Of a DNA stretch of 64,000 bases, positions 9,012 to 17,913 are shown piece by piece. Position 1 is the first letter of the stretch; each line of letters starts with the position of its first letter. Origin of the DNA: Scandinavium sp036271055 (GTDB lineage Bacteria > Pseudomonadota > Gammaproteobacteria > Enterobacterales > Enterobacteriaceae); contig NZ_DATBBJ010000070.1 of NCBI RefSeq assembly GCF_036271055.1, positions 62,001 to 126,000 on the forward strand, in the 5' to 3' direction. Both the position numbers and the translations under genes were made by a program. Under the pieces are notes generated by a model. The model made no database searches. It saw only the letters and a list, made by a program, of their open reading frames with translations, and was not told the DNA's origin.

Positions 9012-9929
9012 ATGTCGAAGCGTTTACCACCTCTGAATGCATTACGTGTATTTGATGCCGCCGCCCGTCATCTCAGCTTCACTCGCGCCGCCGACGAGCT
9101 CTTTGTCACTCAAGCTGCGGTAAGCCATCAGATCAAGTCACTCGAGGATTTCCTGGGCCTGAAGCTCTTTCGTCGTCGCAATCGTTCGTTGTTGCTGACC
9201 GAAGAAGGGCAAAGCTATTTCCAGGATATCAAAGAGATCTTTTCGCAATTAACCGAAGCAACGCGTAAACTGCAGGCCCGCAGCGCCAAGGGTGCTCTGA
9301 CGGTCAGTATGCTGCCGAGTTTTGCCATTCAATGGCTGGTGCCTCGCCTTGCAAGCTTTAACTCAGCTTATCCGGGAATCGACGTCAGAATTCAGGCTGT
9401 GGACCGTCAGGAAGACAAACTGGCGGACGACGTCGACGTGGCGATTTTCTATGGTCGCGGCAACTGGCCGGGCCTGCGAGTCGAAAAATTGTACGCCGAA
9501 TATCTGTTACCGGTGTGTTCGCCGTTGTTGTTGACCGGCGAGAAGGCGTTGAAAACGCCCGCAGATATGGCGCAACATACGTTATTGCATGATGCTTCAC
9601 GTCGCGACTGGCAAACTTATACCCGCCAGTTGGGCTTAAATCATATCAATGTTCAACAGGGACCGATTTTCAGCCACAGCGCGATGGTGCTGCAGGCGGC
9701 TATCCATGGACAAGGGATCGCACTGGCCAACAATGTGATGGCGCAGTCCGAAATTGAGGCGGGCCGTTTGGTCTGCCCGTTTAATGATGTTCTGGTCAGC
9801 AAGAATGCGTTTTACCTCGTTTGCCATGACAGTCAGGCGGAACTGGGTAAAATAGCCGCCTTTCGGCAGTGGATCCTGGCGAAAGCGGCCAGCGAGCAAG
9901 AAAAATTCCGTTTCCGTTACGAACAATAA
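9012..9929 (+). CDS. gcvA: LysR-family glycine cleavage regulator GcvA
   Basis: Transcription factor that, with GcvR, activates or represses the glycine cleavage operon gcvTHP and activates gcvB. 305 residues, same as E. coli, with very high identity. Winged helix-turn-helix at 1-65 (FTRAADELFVTQAAVSHQIKSLEDFLG), linker helix, then a substrate-binding domain from about 90. ATG 9012 has little Shine-Dalgarno. Likely leads ygdD and rlmM, which follow closely on the same strand. Confidence 0.96.
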   Translation: MSKRLPPLNALRVFDAAARHLSFTRAADELFVTQAAVSHQIKSLEDFLGLKLFRRRNRSLLLTEEGQSYFQDIKEIFSQLTEATRKLQARSAKGALTVSMLPSFAIQWLVPRLASFNSAYPGIDVRIQAVDRQEDKLADDVDVAIFYGRGNWPGLRVEKLYAEYLLPVCSPLLLTGEKALKTPADMAQHTLLHDASRRDWQTYTRQLGLNHINVQQGPIFSHSAMVLQAAIHGQGIALANNVMAQSEIEAGRLVCPFNDVLVSKNAFYLVCHDSQAELGKIAAFRQWILAKAASEQEKFRFRYEQ

Positions 9930-9948
9930 ATGAATTTAGGGTAATGAC

Positions 9949-10344
9949 ATGACCAGTCGCTTCATGCTGATTTTTGCCGCCATCAGTGGCTTTGTTTTTG
10001 TTGCCTTGGGTGCGTTTGGCGCACATGTATTAAGTAAATCGCTCGGCGTGGTCGAGATGGGCTGGATCCAGACCGGCCTTGAGTATCAAGCGTTCCATAC
10101 GCTGGCGATTTTCGGTCTGGCGGTGGCTATGCAGCGCCGTATCAGTATCTGGTTCTACTGGAGCAGCGTGTTTATGGCGCTGGGAACCGTCTTTTTCAGC
10201 GGCAGCCTTTATTGTCTGGCGCTGTCGCATTTACGCCTGTGGGCATTTGTGACTCCGGTAGGTGGCGTGAGCTTCCTTGCTGGCTGGGTGCTAATGTTGA
10301 TTGGTGCTATTCGTTTAAAGCGTAAAGGTATCACGCATGAATAA
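9949..10344 (+). CDS. ygdD: DUF423 inner-membrane protein YgdD
   Basis: 131 residues, four predicted membrane helices (about 5-25, 48-62, 72-92, 100-122), matching the DUF423 family protein YgdD of E. coli. Function not established. It follows gcvA by 19 bp and its last 8 bases overlap rlmM, so translation of the two is probably coupled. Confidence 0.92.
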   Translation: MTSRFMLIFAAISGFVFVALGAFGAHVLSKSLGVVEMGWIQTGLEYQAFHTLAIFGLAVAMQRRISIWFYWSSVFMALGTVFFSGSLYCLALSHLRLWAFVTPVGGVSFLAGWVLMLIGAIRLKRKGITHE

Positions 10345-11437
10345 GGTTATTCTCTACTGCCGTCAGGGTTTTGAGAAAGAGTGTGCAGCAGAGATTTCTG
10401 ACAAGGCATCTCGTCTTGAAGTATTCGGTTTTGCCCGAGTGAAAGAGAACTCTGGCTATGTCATTTTCGAATGTTATCAGCCGGATGAAGCAGAAAAAAT
10501 CATTCGTGAGCTGCCGTTCAGCTCGCTGATTTTTGCCCGTCAGATGTTTGTGGCCTGCGAATTACTGAAAGACCTTCCACCGGAAGACCGCATTACTCCG
10601 GTTGTGGGCATGCTGCAAGGCGTGGTTGAGAAGGGCGGTGATCTGCGTGTCGAAGTCGCGGACACCAACGAAAGCAAAGAATTGATGAAGTTCTGCCGCA
10701 AATTCACCGTGCCGTTGCGTTCGGCGCTGCGCGAAGTGAACGTGCTGGCGAAGTTTGAAACGCCGAAGCGTCCCGTCGTGCATGTGTTCTTCATTGCGCC
10801 AGGTTGCTGCTACGTGGGTTACTCGCTGACCACTAACAACTCCCCGTTCTATATGGGCATTCCGCGCCTCAAGTTTCCGTCTGATGCGCCGAGCCGTTCG
10901 ACCCTCAAACTGGAAGAAGCCTTTCACGTGTTCATTCCGGCAGATGAATGGGATGAGCGTTTGGGAAATGGCATGTATGCGGTGGATTTGGGGGCCTGTC
11001 CTGGCGGCTGGACCTACCAGTTGGTGAAGCGCAACATGTGGGTTTCTTCAGTGGATAACGGCCCGATGGCGCAAAGCCTGATGGACACCGGACAAGTGAC
11101 CTGGTTGCGTGAAGATGGTTTCCGCTATCGGCCAACGCGCAATAACATCTCGTGGATGGTGTGCGACATGGTGGAGAAACCGGCTAAAGTTGCCGCGCTG
11201 ATGGCGCAATGGCTGGTGAATGGTTGGTGTCGCGAAACCATTTTCAACCTCAAATTGCCAATGAAAAAGCGCTACGAAGAAGTGTCGCAGAATCTGGCGT
11301 ACATTCAGGCGCAGCTCGACGAGCATGGGATCAACGCCCATATTCAGGCGCGTCAGTTATACCACGATCGCGAAGAAGTAACGGTACATGTGCGTCGCCT
11401 TTGGGCCGCCGTGGGTGGACGTCGCGACGAGCGTTAA
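10337..11437 (+). CDS. rlmM: 23S rRNA 2'-O-ribose C2498 methyltransferase RlmM
   Basis: SAM-dependent methylase that modifies C2498 in the peptidyl-transferase centre of 23S rRNA. 366 residues, as in E. coli RlmM (YgdE). N-terminal THUMP-like RNA-binding part, then an RrmJ/FtsJ-type Rossmann domain with SAM motif AVDLGACPGGWTYQL (about residues 215-229) and catalytic-type lysine in NLKLPMKKRYEE. Starts inside the end of ygdD. Confidence 0.96.
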   Translation: MNKVILYCRQGFEKECAAEISDKASRLEVFGFARVKENSGYVIFECYQPDEAEKIIRELPFSSLIFARQMFVACELLKDLPPEDRITPVVGMLQGVVEKGGDLRVEVADTNESKELMKFCRKFTVPLRSALREVNVLAKFETPKRPVVHVFFIAPGCCYVGYSLTTNNSPFYMGIPRLKFPSDAPSRSTLKLEEAFHVFIPADEWDERLGNGMYAVDLGACPGGWTYQLVKRNMWVSSVDNGPMAQSLMDTGQVTWLREDGFRYRPTRNNISWMVCDMVEKPAKVAALMAQWLVNGWCRETIFNLKLPMKKRYEEVSQNLAYIQAQLDEHGINAHIQARQLYHDREEVTVHVRRLWAAVGGRRDER

Positions 11438-11451
11438 GCTTTTGATCGCTT

Positions 11452-11478
11452 GCCCGGCCTACATTATGTAGGTCGGGC
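11452..11478. repeat. REP-like near-perfect palindrome between rlmM and xni
   Basis: GCCCGGCCTACAT pairs with ATGTAGGTCGGGC over about 13 base pairs with one G-T wobble and almost no loop. It lies four bases before the xni stop, between convergent rlmM and xni. The TAGG(C/T)CGGGC edge matches the REP unit at 43461, so it is probably a shortened REP arm; it may stop transcription from both sides. Confidence 0.65.
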
Positions 11479-11482
11479 GAAA

Positions 11483-12238
11483 TTACCGCGCCAACCGCAA
11501 CTGCTGCAAATTCCCGTCCAGCTGTAAATCCGTCTGTAGCGTCGCCACTTCCCGGCAGATAAACGCCATCTCCTGATGTTCAATGAGTTTCTTACGCCAC
11601 TTTTCCGGTACGTCGTCCAGATGCTGATAAATCGCTTCGAGCGTGGGAAACTGCGCCAGCAACTCAGTCGCACTTTTCGGGCCAATACCCGCCACGCCCG
11701 GCACTTTTGAACTGCTTATTCCTGCCAGACCCCAATAATCCGGGAGTTGCTGTGGCGTCACGCCAAACTCTTGAGTAATAAACGGCGCGTCGAGCCAGCG
11801 TTTCTGAAAATAATCACGAATACGAATGGTGGGCGACAACAACTGGCAGTAGCCTTTGTCCGTAGACACAATCGTGGCCTGATGCCCGGCGCTGGCAATT
11901 TTCACGGCCAGTGTGGCGGCGAGATCGTCAGCTTCATTTTTAGCAGAAACCCAACAATGCACGCCGTGCTGCTCAAAGACGCGACGAATATTGTCCATTT
12001 CGGCGTGCAAATCTTCCGGCATCGGTGAGCGCCCGGCTTTATAGTCCGGGAGGCGCTGGTGTCGCCAGTTTTGATCCCGGGCTTCATCATCAAACACGGC
12101 GACGGCGTGGGTTGGCTGGCTATGCAGAATCAGCTGTTGCAGCGCATGCAGACAGGTGTCCGCGCAGGGCGAGCCCTGAACCGCATGAATACGGCGAATT
12201 AAATTCAGCGCGTCGACGATAAGCAGATGAACGGCCAC
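11483..12238 (-). CDS. xni: Flap endonuclease Xni (ExoIX)
   Basis: FEN-family structure-specific nuclease related to the 5' nuclease domain of DNA polymerase I. 251 residues as in E. coli Xni (YgdG). Starts with GTG at 12238 (MAVHLLIVDALNLIRR). Acidic metal ligands are in HLLIVDA, AVAVFDDEARD and GNEADD-like KNEADDLAATLA; the helix-hairpin-helix GISSSKVPGVAGIGPKSATELL is present near 175-195. As in its E. coli relative, it is a shorter acidic set than a full ExoI. Convergent with rlmM. Confidence 0.94.
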   Translation of the reverse strand: MAVHLLIVDALNLIRRIHAVQGSPCADTCLHALQQLILHSQPTHAVAVFDDEARDQNWRHQRLPDYKAGRSPMPEDLHAEMDNIRRVFEQHGVHCWVSAKNEADDLAATLAVKIASAGHQATIVSTDKGYCQLLSPTIRIRDYFQKRWLDAPFITQEFGVTPQQLPDYWGLAGISSSKVPGVAGIGPKSATELLAQFPTLEAIYQHLDDVPEKWRKKLIEHQEMAFICREVATLQTDLQLDGNLQQLRLAR

Positions 12239-12318
12239 GGTTTACCCTTCTTGATAGCAATGCGCTAAGGGTAACATTGTGCGGAATGTGAGGCTATTTA
12301 ACGCGAAGAAATCAGGAA

Positions 12319-12341
12319 GACGCCTCGCAAAACGAGGCGTC
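12319..12341 (-). terminator. Terminator hairpin after sdaB
   Basis: GACGCCTCG (12319-12327), loop CAAAA, CGAGGCGTC (12333-12341): a perfect 9-bp stem ten bases after the sdaB stop. On the minus strand it runs into TTCCTGATTTCTTC, a poor T-tract, so termination may be incomplete. Confidence 0.65.
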
Positions 12342-12350
12342 GGTGCGAGC

Positions 12351-13718
12351 TTAGTCGCAGGTTACAATTTTCATTGCCAGACCGCCGCGAGAGGTTTCGC
12401 GGTATTTGGCGTTCATGTCTTTGCCCGTTTCGTACATGGTTTCGATGACTTTATCGAGACACACGCGCGGATCGCTGGTGCGGCGCAGCGCCATACGTGC
12501 GGCATTGACCGCTTTTACTGAGGCAATCGCGTTGCGCTCGATGCATGGCACCTGAACCTGGCCTGCAACCGGGTCGCAGGTCAAACCAAGGTTGTGCTCC
12601 ATGCCGATTTCTGCGGCGATGCACACCTGCGTCGGGCTGCCGCCCAGCAGTTCAGCCAGGCCTGCTGCAGCCATCGAACAGGCCACGCCGACTTCGCCCT
12701 GACAACCCACTTCGGCACCTGAAATAGACGCGTTCATTTTATACAGAGAACCAATGGCGCTGGTCACCAGCATGTAGCGCGCCAGTGAGTTAGCATTTAC
12801 TTCGCGGATAAACTTGTCGTAATACGCCAGCACTGCCGGAACAATGCCGCAAGCGCCGTTAGTTGGCGCGGTGACAACGCGTCCACCTGCAGCGTTCTCT
12901 TCGTTTACCGCCAGCGCAAACATGTTGATCCAGTCAACGACAGCCATTGGGTCGCTGGTGGTTTTATCCTGACTTACTAACATACGGCGTAATGCCGCTG
13001 CACGACGTGGCACACGCAGTTTACCCGGGAGCACGCCTTCGGTCGTGATGCCGCGCTCAATGCCGCTACGCATGACATCCCAAACTGCTGCGAAATGCTG
13101 TTCGAGTTCTTCTTTGCTGTGCAAAGCCAGTTCGTTTTGCATCATCAGACCGGAGAGCGACAGACCACTTTCCTGGCAGTGACGCTGAAGGTCAGCCGCG
13201 TTTTTATACGGATACGGCACCGCAACAGGTGCGTTATCACTCTGACCAAAATGGTCTTCATCAACGATAAAACCGCCGCCGATCGAGTAGTACGTCTGGC
13301 TGTAAACGGCTTTATCGCCGCTTAAAGCGGTAATTCGCATTCCGTTTTCATGCAGGGAAAGATTGTCGGCATGGAAATTCATGCACTGGTCTACCGGGAA
13401 CTCGACTTCGTGTTCGCCATTCGCCAGCAGCAGGCGGCCATGCGTGTTCACATCCTGAATGAATGACGGAATTGCATCGATATCGACGCTGTCCGGCAGA
13501 TTACCCGCCAGGCCCATAATAATGGCGATATCGGTGTGGTGACCCTTTCCGGTCAGGGAAAGTGAACCGTAAACGTCGACCACCACGCGGGTAACGTCGG
13601 TGAGAATATTGCGTGCAATCAGGTCATCCGTGAATTGCTTGCCCGCTTTCATTGGCCCAACGGTGTGAGAGCTGGAAGGACCAATGCCGATTTTGAAAAT
13701 ATCGAATACGCTGATCAT
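12351..13718 (-). CDS. sdaB: L-serine dehydratase 2 (L-serine deaminase SdaB)
   Basis: Iron-sulfur enzyme converting L-serine to pyruvate and ammonia. 455 residues, as in E. coli SdaB. N-terminal beta domain begins ISVFDIFKIGIGPSSSHTVGPM; the catalytic alpha domain (about 180-455) holds PTNGACGIVPAVLAYYDKF, and the 4Fe-4S cysteine pattern includes the extreme C-terminal TCD. Second gene of sdaC-sdaB, 51 bp after the transporter, with a GC-rich hairpin in between that could tune the ratio of the two mRNAs. Confidence 0.96.
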   Translation of the reverse strand: MISVFDIFKIGIGPSSSHTVGPMKAGKQFTDDLIARNILTDVTRVVVDVYGSLSLTGKGHHTDIAIIMGLAGNLPDSVDIDAIPSFIQDVNTHGRLLLANGEHEVEFPVDQCMNFHADNLSLHENGMRITALSGDKAVYSQTYYSIGGGFIVDEDHFGQSDNAPVAVPYPYKNAADLQRHCQESGLSLSGLMMQNELALHSKEELEQHFAAVWDVMRSGIERGITTEGVLPGKLRVPRRAAALRRMLVSQDKTTSDPMAVVDWINMFALAVNEENAAGGRVVTAPTNGACGIVPAVLAYYDKFIREVNANSLARYMLVTSAIGSLYKMNASISGAEVGCQGEVGVACSMAAAGLAELLGGSPTQVCIAAEIGMEHNLGLTCDPVAGQVQVPCIERNAIASVKAVNAARMALRRTSDPRVCLDKVIETMYETGKDMNAKYRETSRGGLAMKIVTCD

Positions 13719-13743
13719 GATGCGTCCATGGCTGGAGGGATGT

Positions 13744-13763
13744 GCGCCGCCCGTAGGCGGCGC
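13744..13763 (-). repeat. Intercistronic hairpin between sdaC and sdaB
   Basis: Perfect 8-bp GC-only stem GCGCCGCC/GGCGGCGC around CGTA, within the 51-bp sdaC-sdaB gap. No T-tract, so it is more likely an mRNA-stabilising or attenuating element than a full terminator. Confidence 0.6.
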
Positions 13764-13769
13764 GGGAGA

Positions 13770-15059
13770 TTAACCGAACAGAGAGAAGAAAATCGCGGAG
13801 ATGGCGATGAGGCCCATGATGACCACAAACACGTTGCTGATGTGACCGCTGTATTTGCGCATTGCAGGCACTTTCTGAATCGCGTACATCGGCATCAGGA
13901 ACAGGATCATCGCGATAATTGGACCGCCCAGGGTCTCAATCATCCCAAGAATGCTAGGGTTCAGGGTTGCCACAATCCAGGTGGTAACCAGCATGAATAC
14001 CGCAGTCACCTTGTTCAGACGGCTTACTTCAATGGTTTTTCCACGGCTACGCAGCGATTTAATCACCATACCGTTAAAGCCTTCACGTGCGCCAAGATAG
14101 TGGCCGAGGAAGGATTTAGTGATAGCGATGATGGCGATAATCGGGGCCATCCACGCAATCAGTGGTGCGTTAAAGTGGTTTGCCAGGTAAGACAGAATCG
14201 AAATGTTCTGCTCTTTTGCAGACGCCAGGTCCGCTGGCGCCAGGCTCAGCACGCAGCTGAACACGAAGAACATCACGGTCAGTACCATCATGATGTGCGC
14301 GAAAGCCAGAATTTTGGAACACTTCTTCTCAGCATCCACACCGTATTCTTCACGTTTCGCGACGGCGAAAGAAGAGATGATCGGTGAGTGGTTAAAGGAG
14401 AACACCATCACCGGGATCGCCAACCACAGCGTCATCCACAGGCCGTTGCCGGTAGAGGTTGCGCTACTCATAGACAGCGTTTCCAGCACCGCACCGTTCC
14501 ATTGTGGGATCAGGTAGCAGGCCAGCAGCATCAGGGCTACCACAAACGGGAACACCAGGATGCTCATTGCTTTCACGATCATCTGCTCGCCAAAGCGCAC
14601 GATGGTCATCATGCCGACGATAAGGATCAGCGACAGAATCGCACGCGGTGGCGGCGTCATTCCCAACTGGTGGGTCATGAAGCTTTCAACGGTGTTGGTG
14701 ATAGCGACGCTATAAACCAGCAGAATCGGGTAAATCGCGAAGAAATACAGCAGGGTAATCAATTTACCCGCACCCACGCCAAAGTGTTCTTCAACCACTT
14801 CGGTGATGTCTTCGCCCGGATTTTTACCGGACAGCACGAAGCGGGTCAGGCCACGGTGTGCAAAATACGTCATTGGGAAAGCAAGAATTGCCATAATGAT
14901 GAGCGGGATTAAACCGCCAACCCCGGCGTTGATCGGCAGGAACAACACGCCCGCACCGATCGCCGTGCCATAAAGGCCCAGCATCCACATGGTATCTGTC
15001 TTACGCCATCCGCTACGACTTTCTGTCGAGGCAATGGTGCTGGTTTGAATGGTTTCCAT
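13770..15059 (-). CDS. sdaC: Serine/proton symporter SdaC
   Basis: Inner-membrane transporter of the hydroxy/aromatic amino acid permease family that imports L-serine. ATG 15059, preceded by AGGAGATACAG, gives 429 residues (METIQTSTIAS), as in E. coli; an upstream in-frame start at 15101 is less likely. About eleven membrane helices can be traced, beginning at MWMLGLYGTAIGAGVLFLP. Paired with sdaB, so uptake feeds directly into deamination. Confidence 0.96.
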   Translation of the reverse strand: METIQTSTIASTESRSGWRKTDTMWMLGLYGTAIGAGVLFLPINAGVGGLIPLIIMAILAFPMTYFAHRGLTRFVLSGKNPGEDITEVVEEHFGVGAGKLITLLYFFAIYPILLVYSVAITNTVESFMTHQLGMTPPPRAILSLILIVGMMTIVRFGEQMIVKAMSILVFPFVVALMLLACYLIPQWNGAVLETLSMSSATSTGNGLWMTLWLAIPVMVFSFNHSPIISSFAVAKREEYGVDAEKKCSKILAFAHIMMVLTVMFFVFSCVLSLAPADLASAKEQNISILSYLANHFNAPLIAWMAPIIAIIAITKSFLGHYLGAREGFNGMVIKSLRSRGKTIEVSRLNKVTAVFMLVTTWIVATLNPSILGMIETLGGPIIAMILFLMPMYAIQKVPAMRKYSGHISNVFVVIMGLIAISAIFFSLFG

Positions 15060-15477
15060 CTGTATCTCCTGGAGGAAGTAACTTGTCAGTTTTCTAGTCA
15101 AATCGAATGAATAAATGGCTGACGGTAATATAAATTCGTGCGAAATGGGTTTTTCTTGTTATTTTTGCCCATGATTGTGTGCGGCCGGAAAGATACATTT
15201 AAGTTATGAATGTATCAGTGATCCCGATCCCAAATGCAATAAAACACTCCACAGATGATGGTTATTAGACCATCAGACTGGTTTTTTAACGTTTACGGAA
15301 GTTTATGCGCGCGAAGGCTAGCACTGGCAGCGTATTGGAGAAAAGTATACCGCAGCGAATACGCATCATTTTCTGAAAAAAGCGACATAAATAGTGCTTT
15401 AGCGCGTACTAACCTAATTTATTTGAATATTTAACGCTTTATCCATCGCGGCAATTTTTGTAATTGATATAAAAGAT
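15060..15477. other. Long AT-rich intergenic region upstream of sdaC
   Basis: About 420 bases with no credible gene on either strand. It contains the sdaC promoter region, an 8-bp inverted repeat at 15192-15216 (listed separately), and AT-rich tracts near 15410-15475. No CRP site (TGTGA-N6-TCACA) stood out on reading. Confidence 0.7.
15192..15216. promoter_or_regulatory. Inverted repeat, candidate operator upstream of sdaC
   Basis: GATACATT (15192-15199) and AATGTATC (15209-15216) are perfect inverted arms 17 bp centre to centre, a spacing of under two helical turns that suits a dimeric regulator. About 130 bp upstream of the sdaC start. Regulator unknown. Confidence 0.45.
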
Positions 15478-15501
15478 AAGGGCGGCTTATGCGCCGCCCT
15501 T
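15478..15501 (-). terminator. Terminator of ppnN
   Basis: AAGGGCGGC (15478-15486), loop TTATGC, GCCGCCCTT (15493-15501): 9-bp perfect stem 17 bases beyond the ppnN stop. On the minus strand TATCTTTTATATC follows. Confidence 0.75.
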
Positions 15502-15518
15502 GAGTCAGGAAGAGGGGA

Positions 15519-16883
15519 TCAGGAACAAATTTCGTAGCAGGGAATATACGCGGAGCCTGGAAGTTTCATGCGGTGCTGCGCGACAAAGCTTTGCAGCAAA
15601 CTGTCCATCCGGCGCATCATTTCGCCGTCACCGTGGATCTTATACGGGCCGTGTTCTTCGATGGCTCGAATACCCACTTCTTTTACGTTACCCGCCACAA
15701 TACCCGAGAAAGCGCGGCGCAGGTCTGCAGCCAGAACTTCTACCGGCTGATCGGGATACAGTTTCAGGTTCGCCATGTTTTCATGGGTCGGTTCGAACGG
15801 CTGTTGTAGGTCAGGCGCGATACGCATCGACCAGTTAAAGCTGTACGCATCCCCGGTGTCACGGCGATTCTCTTTCACCAGCGGCATCGCTTTCTTCATC
15901 TGACGAGCCACTTCCACCGCATCGTCGACAATAATGCGATAGTGACGACGGGCCTCTTCACCCAGCGTGTGCACAATGAAATCGTCCAATACGCGGAAGT
16001 AATCGGCGCTCTCTTTTGGCCCGGTCAGTATCAGCGGCAAGACCTGATTTTTGTTGGCCGGATTCATCAAAATACCCAACAGATAAAGCAGTTCTTCCGC
16101 CGTTCCTACGCCGCCTGGGAAGATGATTATCCCATGTGCGAGACGGACAAACGCTTCCAGGCGTTTTTCGATATCCGGCATGATGATCAGTTCATTTACC
16201 AGCGGATTCGGTGGTTCGGCGGCAATAATGGACGGCTCGGTCATGCCGATAAAACGCCCTTCTTTATAGCGCTGCTGCGCGTGGCCGACGGCGGCCCCTT
16301 TCATTGGCGCTTCCATCGCGCCCGGACCACAACCGGTACAGATATTCAGTTCGCGTAAGCCAAGCTGAGTACCCACGCGGCGAGCATAGAGATATTCGTT
16401 TTCATTAATAGAGTGACCGCCCCAGCAAACCACCATACTCGGTGCTTCACCGACGTGCAGCGCACGGGCGTTACGCAGAATGGAGAACACCAGGTTGGTA
16501 ATGTGGGCAGAGCTTTCCAGATCGAGATTCGGGAAGCGAACCGTGTTATGGATTTGACCGTAAACAAACAGAATGTCGCGTAGAACGGCAAACAGGTTGG
16601 CCTGCAGGGAGCGGATAATGCGTCCGTCGACGAAGGCATCTTCCGGCGGGTTAATCAGTTCCAGTTTCACACCGCGCTCGCGGCGTAGCACGTTGATGTC
16701 AAAGCTTTCAAAGCGTGACAGCAGTTCTTTGCTGTTGTCGGTCAGACTGCCTGAGTTGAGTACTGCCAGTGAACAGTTGCGAAACAGTTGGTACAAATCG
16801 CTGCTGGCGTTGCTTTTCAGCATATCGACTTCCAGCTGCGACAGCATATCCATTGAGCCAAGCGGGCTAATATGTGTAATCAA
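15519..16883 (-). CDS. ppnN: Pyrimidine/purine nucleotide 5'-monophosphate nucleosidase PpnN
   Basis: Hydrolyses nucleoside monophosphates to base and ribose 5-phosphate; E. coli PpnN (YgdH) is stimulated by (p)ppGpp. 454 residues, same as E. coli. The LOG/lysine-decarboxylase-like fold is marked by MVVCWGGHSINENEY, ICTGCGPGAMEAPMKGA and GIIIFPGGVGTAEELLYLL. The start is TTG at 16883, chosen because AAGGAG lies seven bases upstream and the protein begins MITHISPLGSMDML as in E. coli; an ATG 12 codons in would remove conserved residues. Confidence 0.95.
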   Translation of the reverse strand: MITHISPLGSMDMLSQLEVDMLKSNASSDLYQLFRNCSLAVLNSGSLTDNSKELLSRFESFDINVLRRERGVKLELINPPEDAFVDGRIIRSLQANLFAVLRDILFVYGQIHNTVRFPNLDLESSAHITNLVFSILRNARALHVGEAPSMVVCWGGHSINENEYLYARRVGTQLGLRELNICTGCGPGAMEAPMKGAAVGHAQQRYKEGRFIGMTEPSIIAAEPPNPLVNELIIMPDIEKRLEAFVRLAHGIIIFPGGVGTAEELLYLLGILMNPANKNQVLPLILTGPKESADYFRVLDDFIVHTLGEEARRHYRIIVDDAVEVARQMKKAMPLVKENRRDTGDAYSFNWSMRIAPDLQQPFEPTHENMANLKLYPDQPVEVLAADLRRAFSGIVAGNVKEVGIRAIEEHGPYKIHGDGEMMRRMDSLLQSFVAQHRMKLPGSAYIPCYEICS

Positions 16884-16954
16884 GTGAACTCCTTACGGGA
16901 CGAATATCGTCTTCCCTATTGATTACAATAGCCTTGCTGGTCAGATTTTAACAA

Positions 16955-16981
16955 GAAAAAGCGCGACCGAAACCGCGCTTT
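16955..16981 (-). terminator. Terminator of queF
   Basis: AAAGCGCG (16958-16965), loop ACCGAAAC, CGCGCTTT (16974-16981). On the minus strand it ends in TTTTTCTTG. It lies 19 bases past the queF stop. Confidence 0.8.
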
Positions 16982-16999
16982 ATTTTGCAATCATGTATG

Positions 17000-17845
17000 T
17001 TACTGGCGAACCAGGCGACCGATTGCAGGCACAAAATCCGTGTTACTGCGCCACGGGTTGATATCCAGTCCGCCGCGACGGGTGTATCGAGCATAAACGC
17101 TCAGGCTTTCCGGCTGACAGAAACGCTGGATGTCATTGAAAATACGCTCGACGCACTGTTCGTGGAACTCATTATGATGGCGGAAAGACACGAGATAGCG
17201 CAGCAGTTTCTCTCGGTCGATTTGCGCGCCGCGATAGTGAATTTGTACGGAGCCCCAATCTGGTTGGTGAGTAATCAGGCAGTTGGATTTGAGTAAATGG
17301 CTGACGAGTGTCTCTTCAACCACTTTCCCGTTTGCAGCGCCTTCTAGATAGTCGGTGCTGAATTCGTAGCTGTCGATTTCAATATCCTGCTCATCAATGC
17401 AGGTGCCATGAAAATGCGCAATCGGCTGGCCTTCGATTTCATCCAGACGATATAGCGCCACGCTGACATCGCCTTGCGCACAATGGCGCAGGTCACGTTC
17501 AAGCGTGGCACGCACTTCTTCCCAATCGGCGAAATGAGTCTGGTTGAAGCTGTTCAGGTAAAGCTTAAAGCTTTTGGATTCCACCAGATTGATGCTGGTG
17601 TCACGCAGCTCGACGTGTCCGACGGCCACCTGCGGCAGGCCTTTTGCATTCAGCCAGGAGATCTCATACAGCGTCCAGATATCACCGCCGTGAAAAGGGA
17701 GGTTATCGGCGTGAAGGCCGAGGGGATCGCGGTTAAGACTGCGAGGCACTGGCTGAAGCAGGCTGGCGTCGTAAATATCACGGTAATCTGTGGCTTTACC
17801 GAGCGTCAGGCCAGACAGCGCCTGATGGTTTTCATAAGAAGACAT
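17000..17845 (-). CDS. queF: NADPH-dependent 7-cyano-7-deazaguanine reductase QueF
   Basis: Reduces preQ0 to preQ1 in queuosine synthesis. 281 residues, one fewer than E. coli QueF, of the long (type II) tandem T-fold class. NADPH-binding QueF motif ESKSFKLYLNSFNQTHF at 89-105; catalytic cysteine Cys189 in LLKSNCLITHQPDWG, forming the thioimide with substrate. queE and queD, earlier pathway enzymes, are at 38.5-39.6 kb. Divergent from syd with only 68 bp between start codons. Confidence 0.96.
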   Translation of the reverse strand: MSSYENHQALSGLTLGKATDYRDIYDASLLQPVPRSLNRDPLGLHADNLPFHGGDIWTLYEISWLNAKGLPQVAVGHVELRDTSINLVESKSFKLYLNSFNQTHFADWEEVRATLERDLRHCAQGDVSVALYRLDEIEGQPIAHFHGTCIDEQDIEIDSYEFSTDYLEGAANGKVVEETLVSHLLKSNCLITHQPDWGSVQIHYRGAQIDREKLLRYLVSFRHHNEFHEQCVERIFNDIQRFCQPESLSVYARYTRRGGLDINPWRSNTDFVPAIGRLVRQ

Positions 17846-17913
17846 GTTTCACCGTCACAATGCAGGTAGACTATGCCTTGAGTTTATCCTGGTTGACCTG
17901 GAGAGAGAAAGCA

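Noticed and set aside
13635..14387. 250-codon + strand frame over the sdaC end and sdaB start
   Set aside because: Composition is His/Asp/Arg-rich as expected for the reverse of membrane protein codons; sdaC is clearly the real gene.
15060..15477. A hidden gene in the long gap upstream of sdaC
   Set aside because: No frame with a ribosome site or family resemblance; treated as regulatory.
16847..16883. Downstream ATG as the ppnN start instead of TTG
   Set aside because: The TTG at 16883 has an AAGGAG site at ideal distance and gives the conserved N-terminus; the downstream ATG would drop conserved residues.
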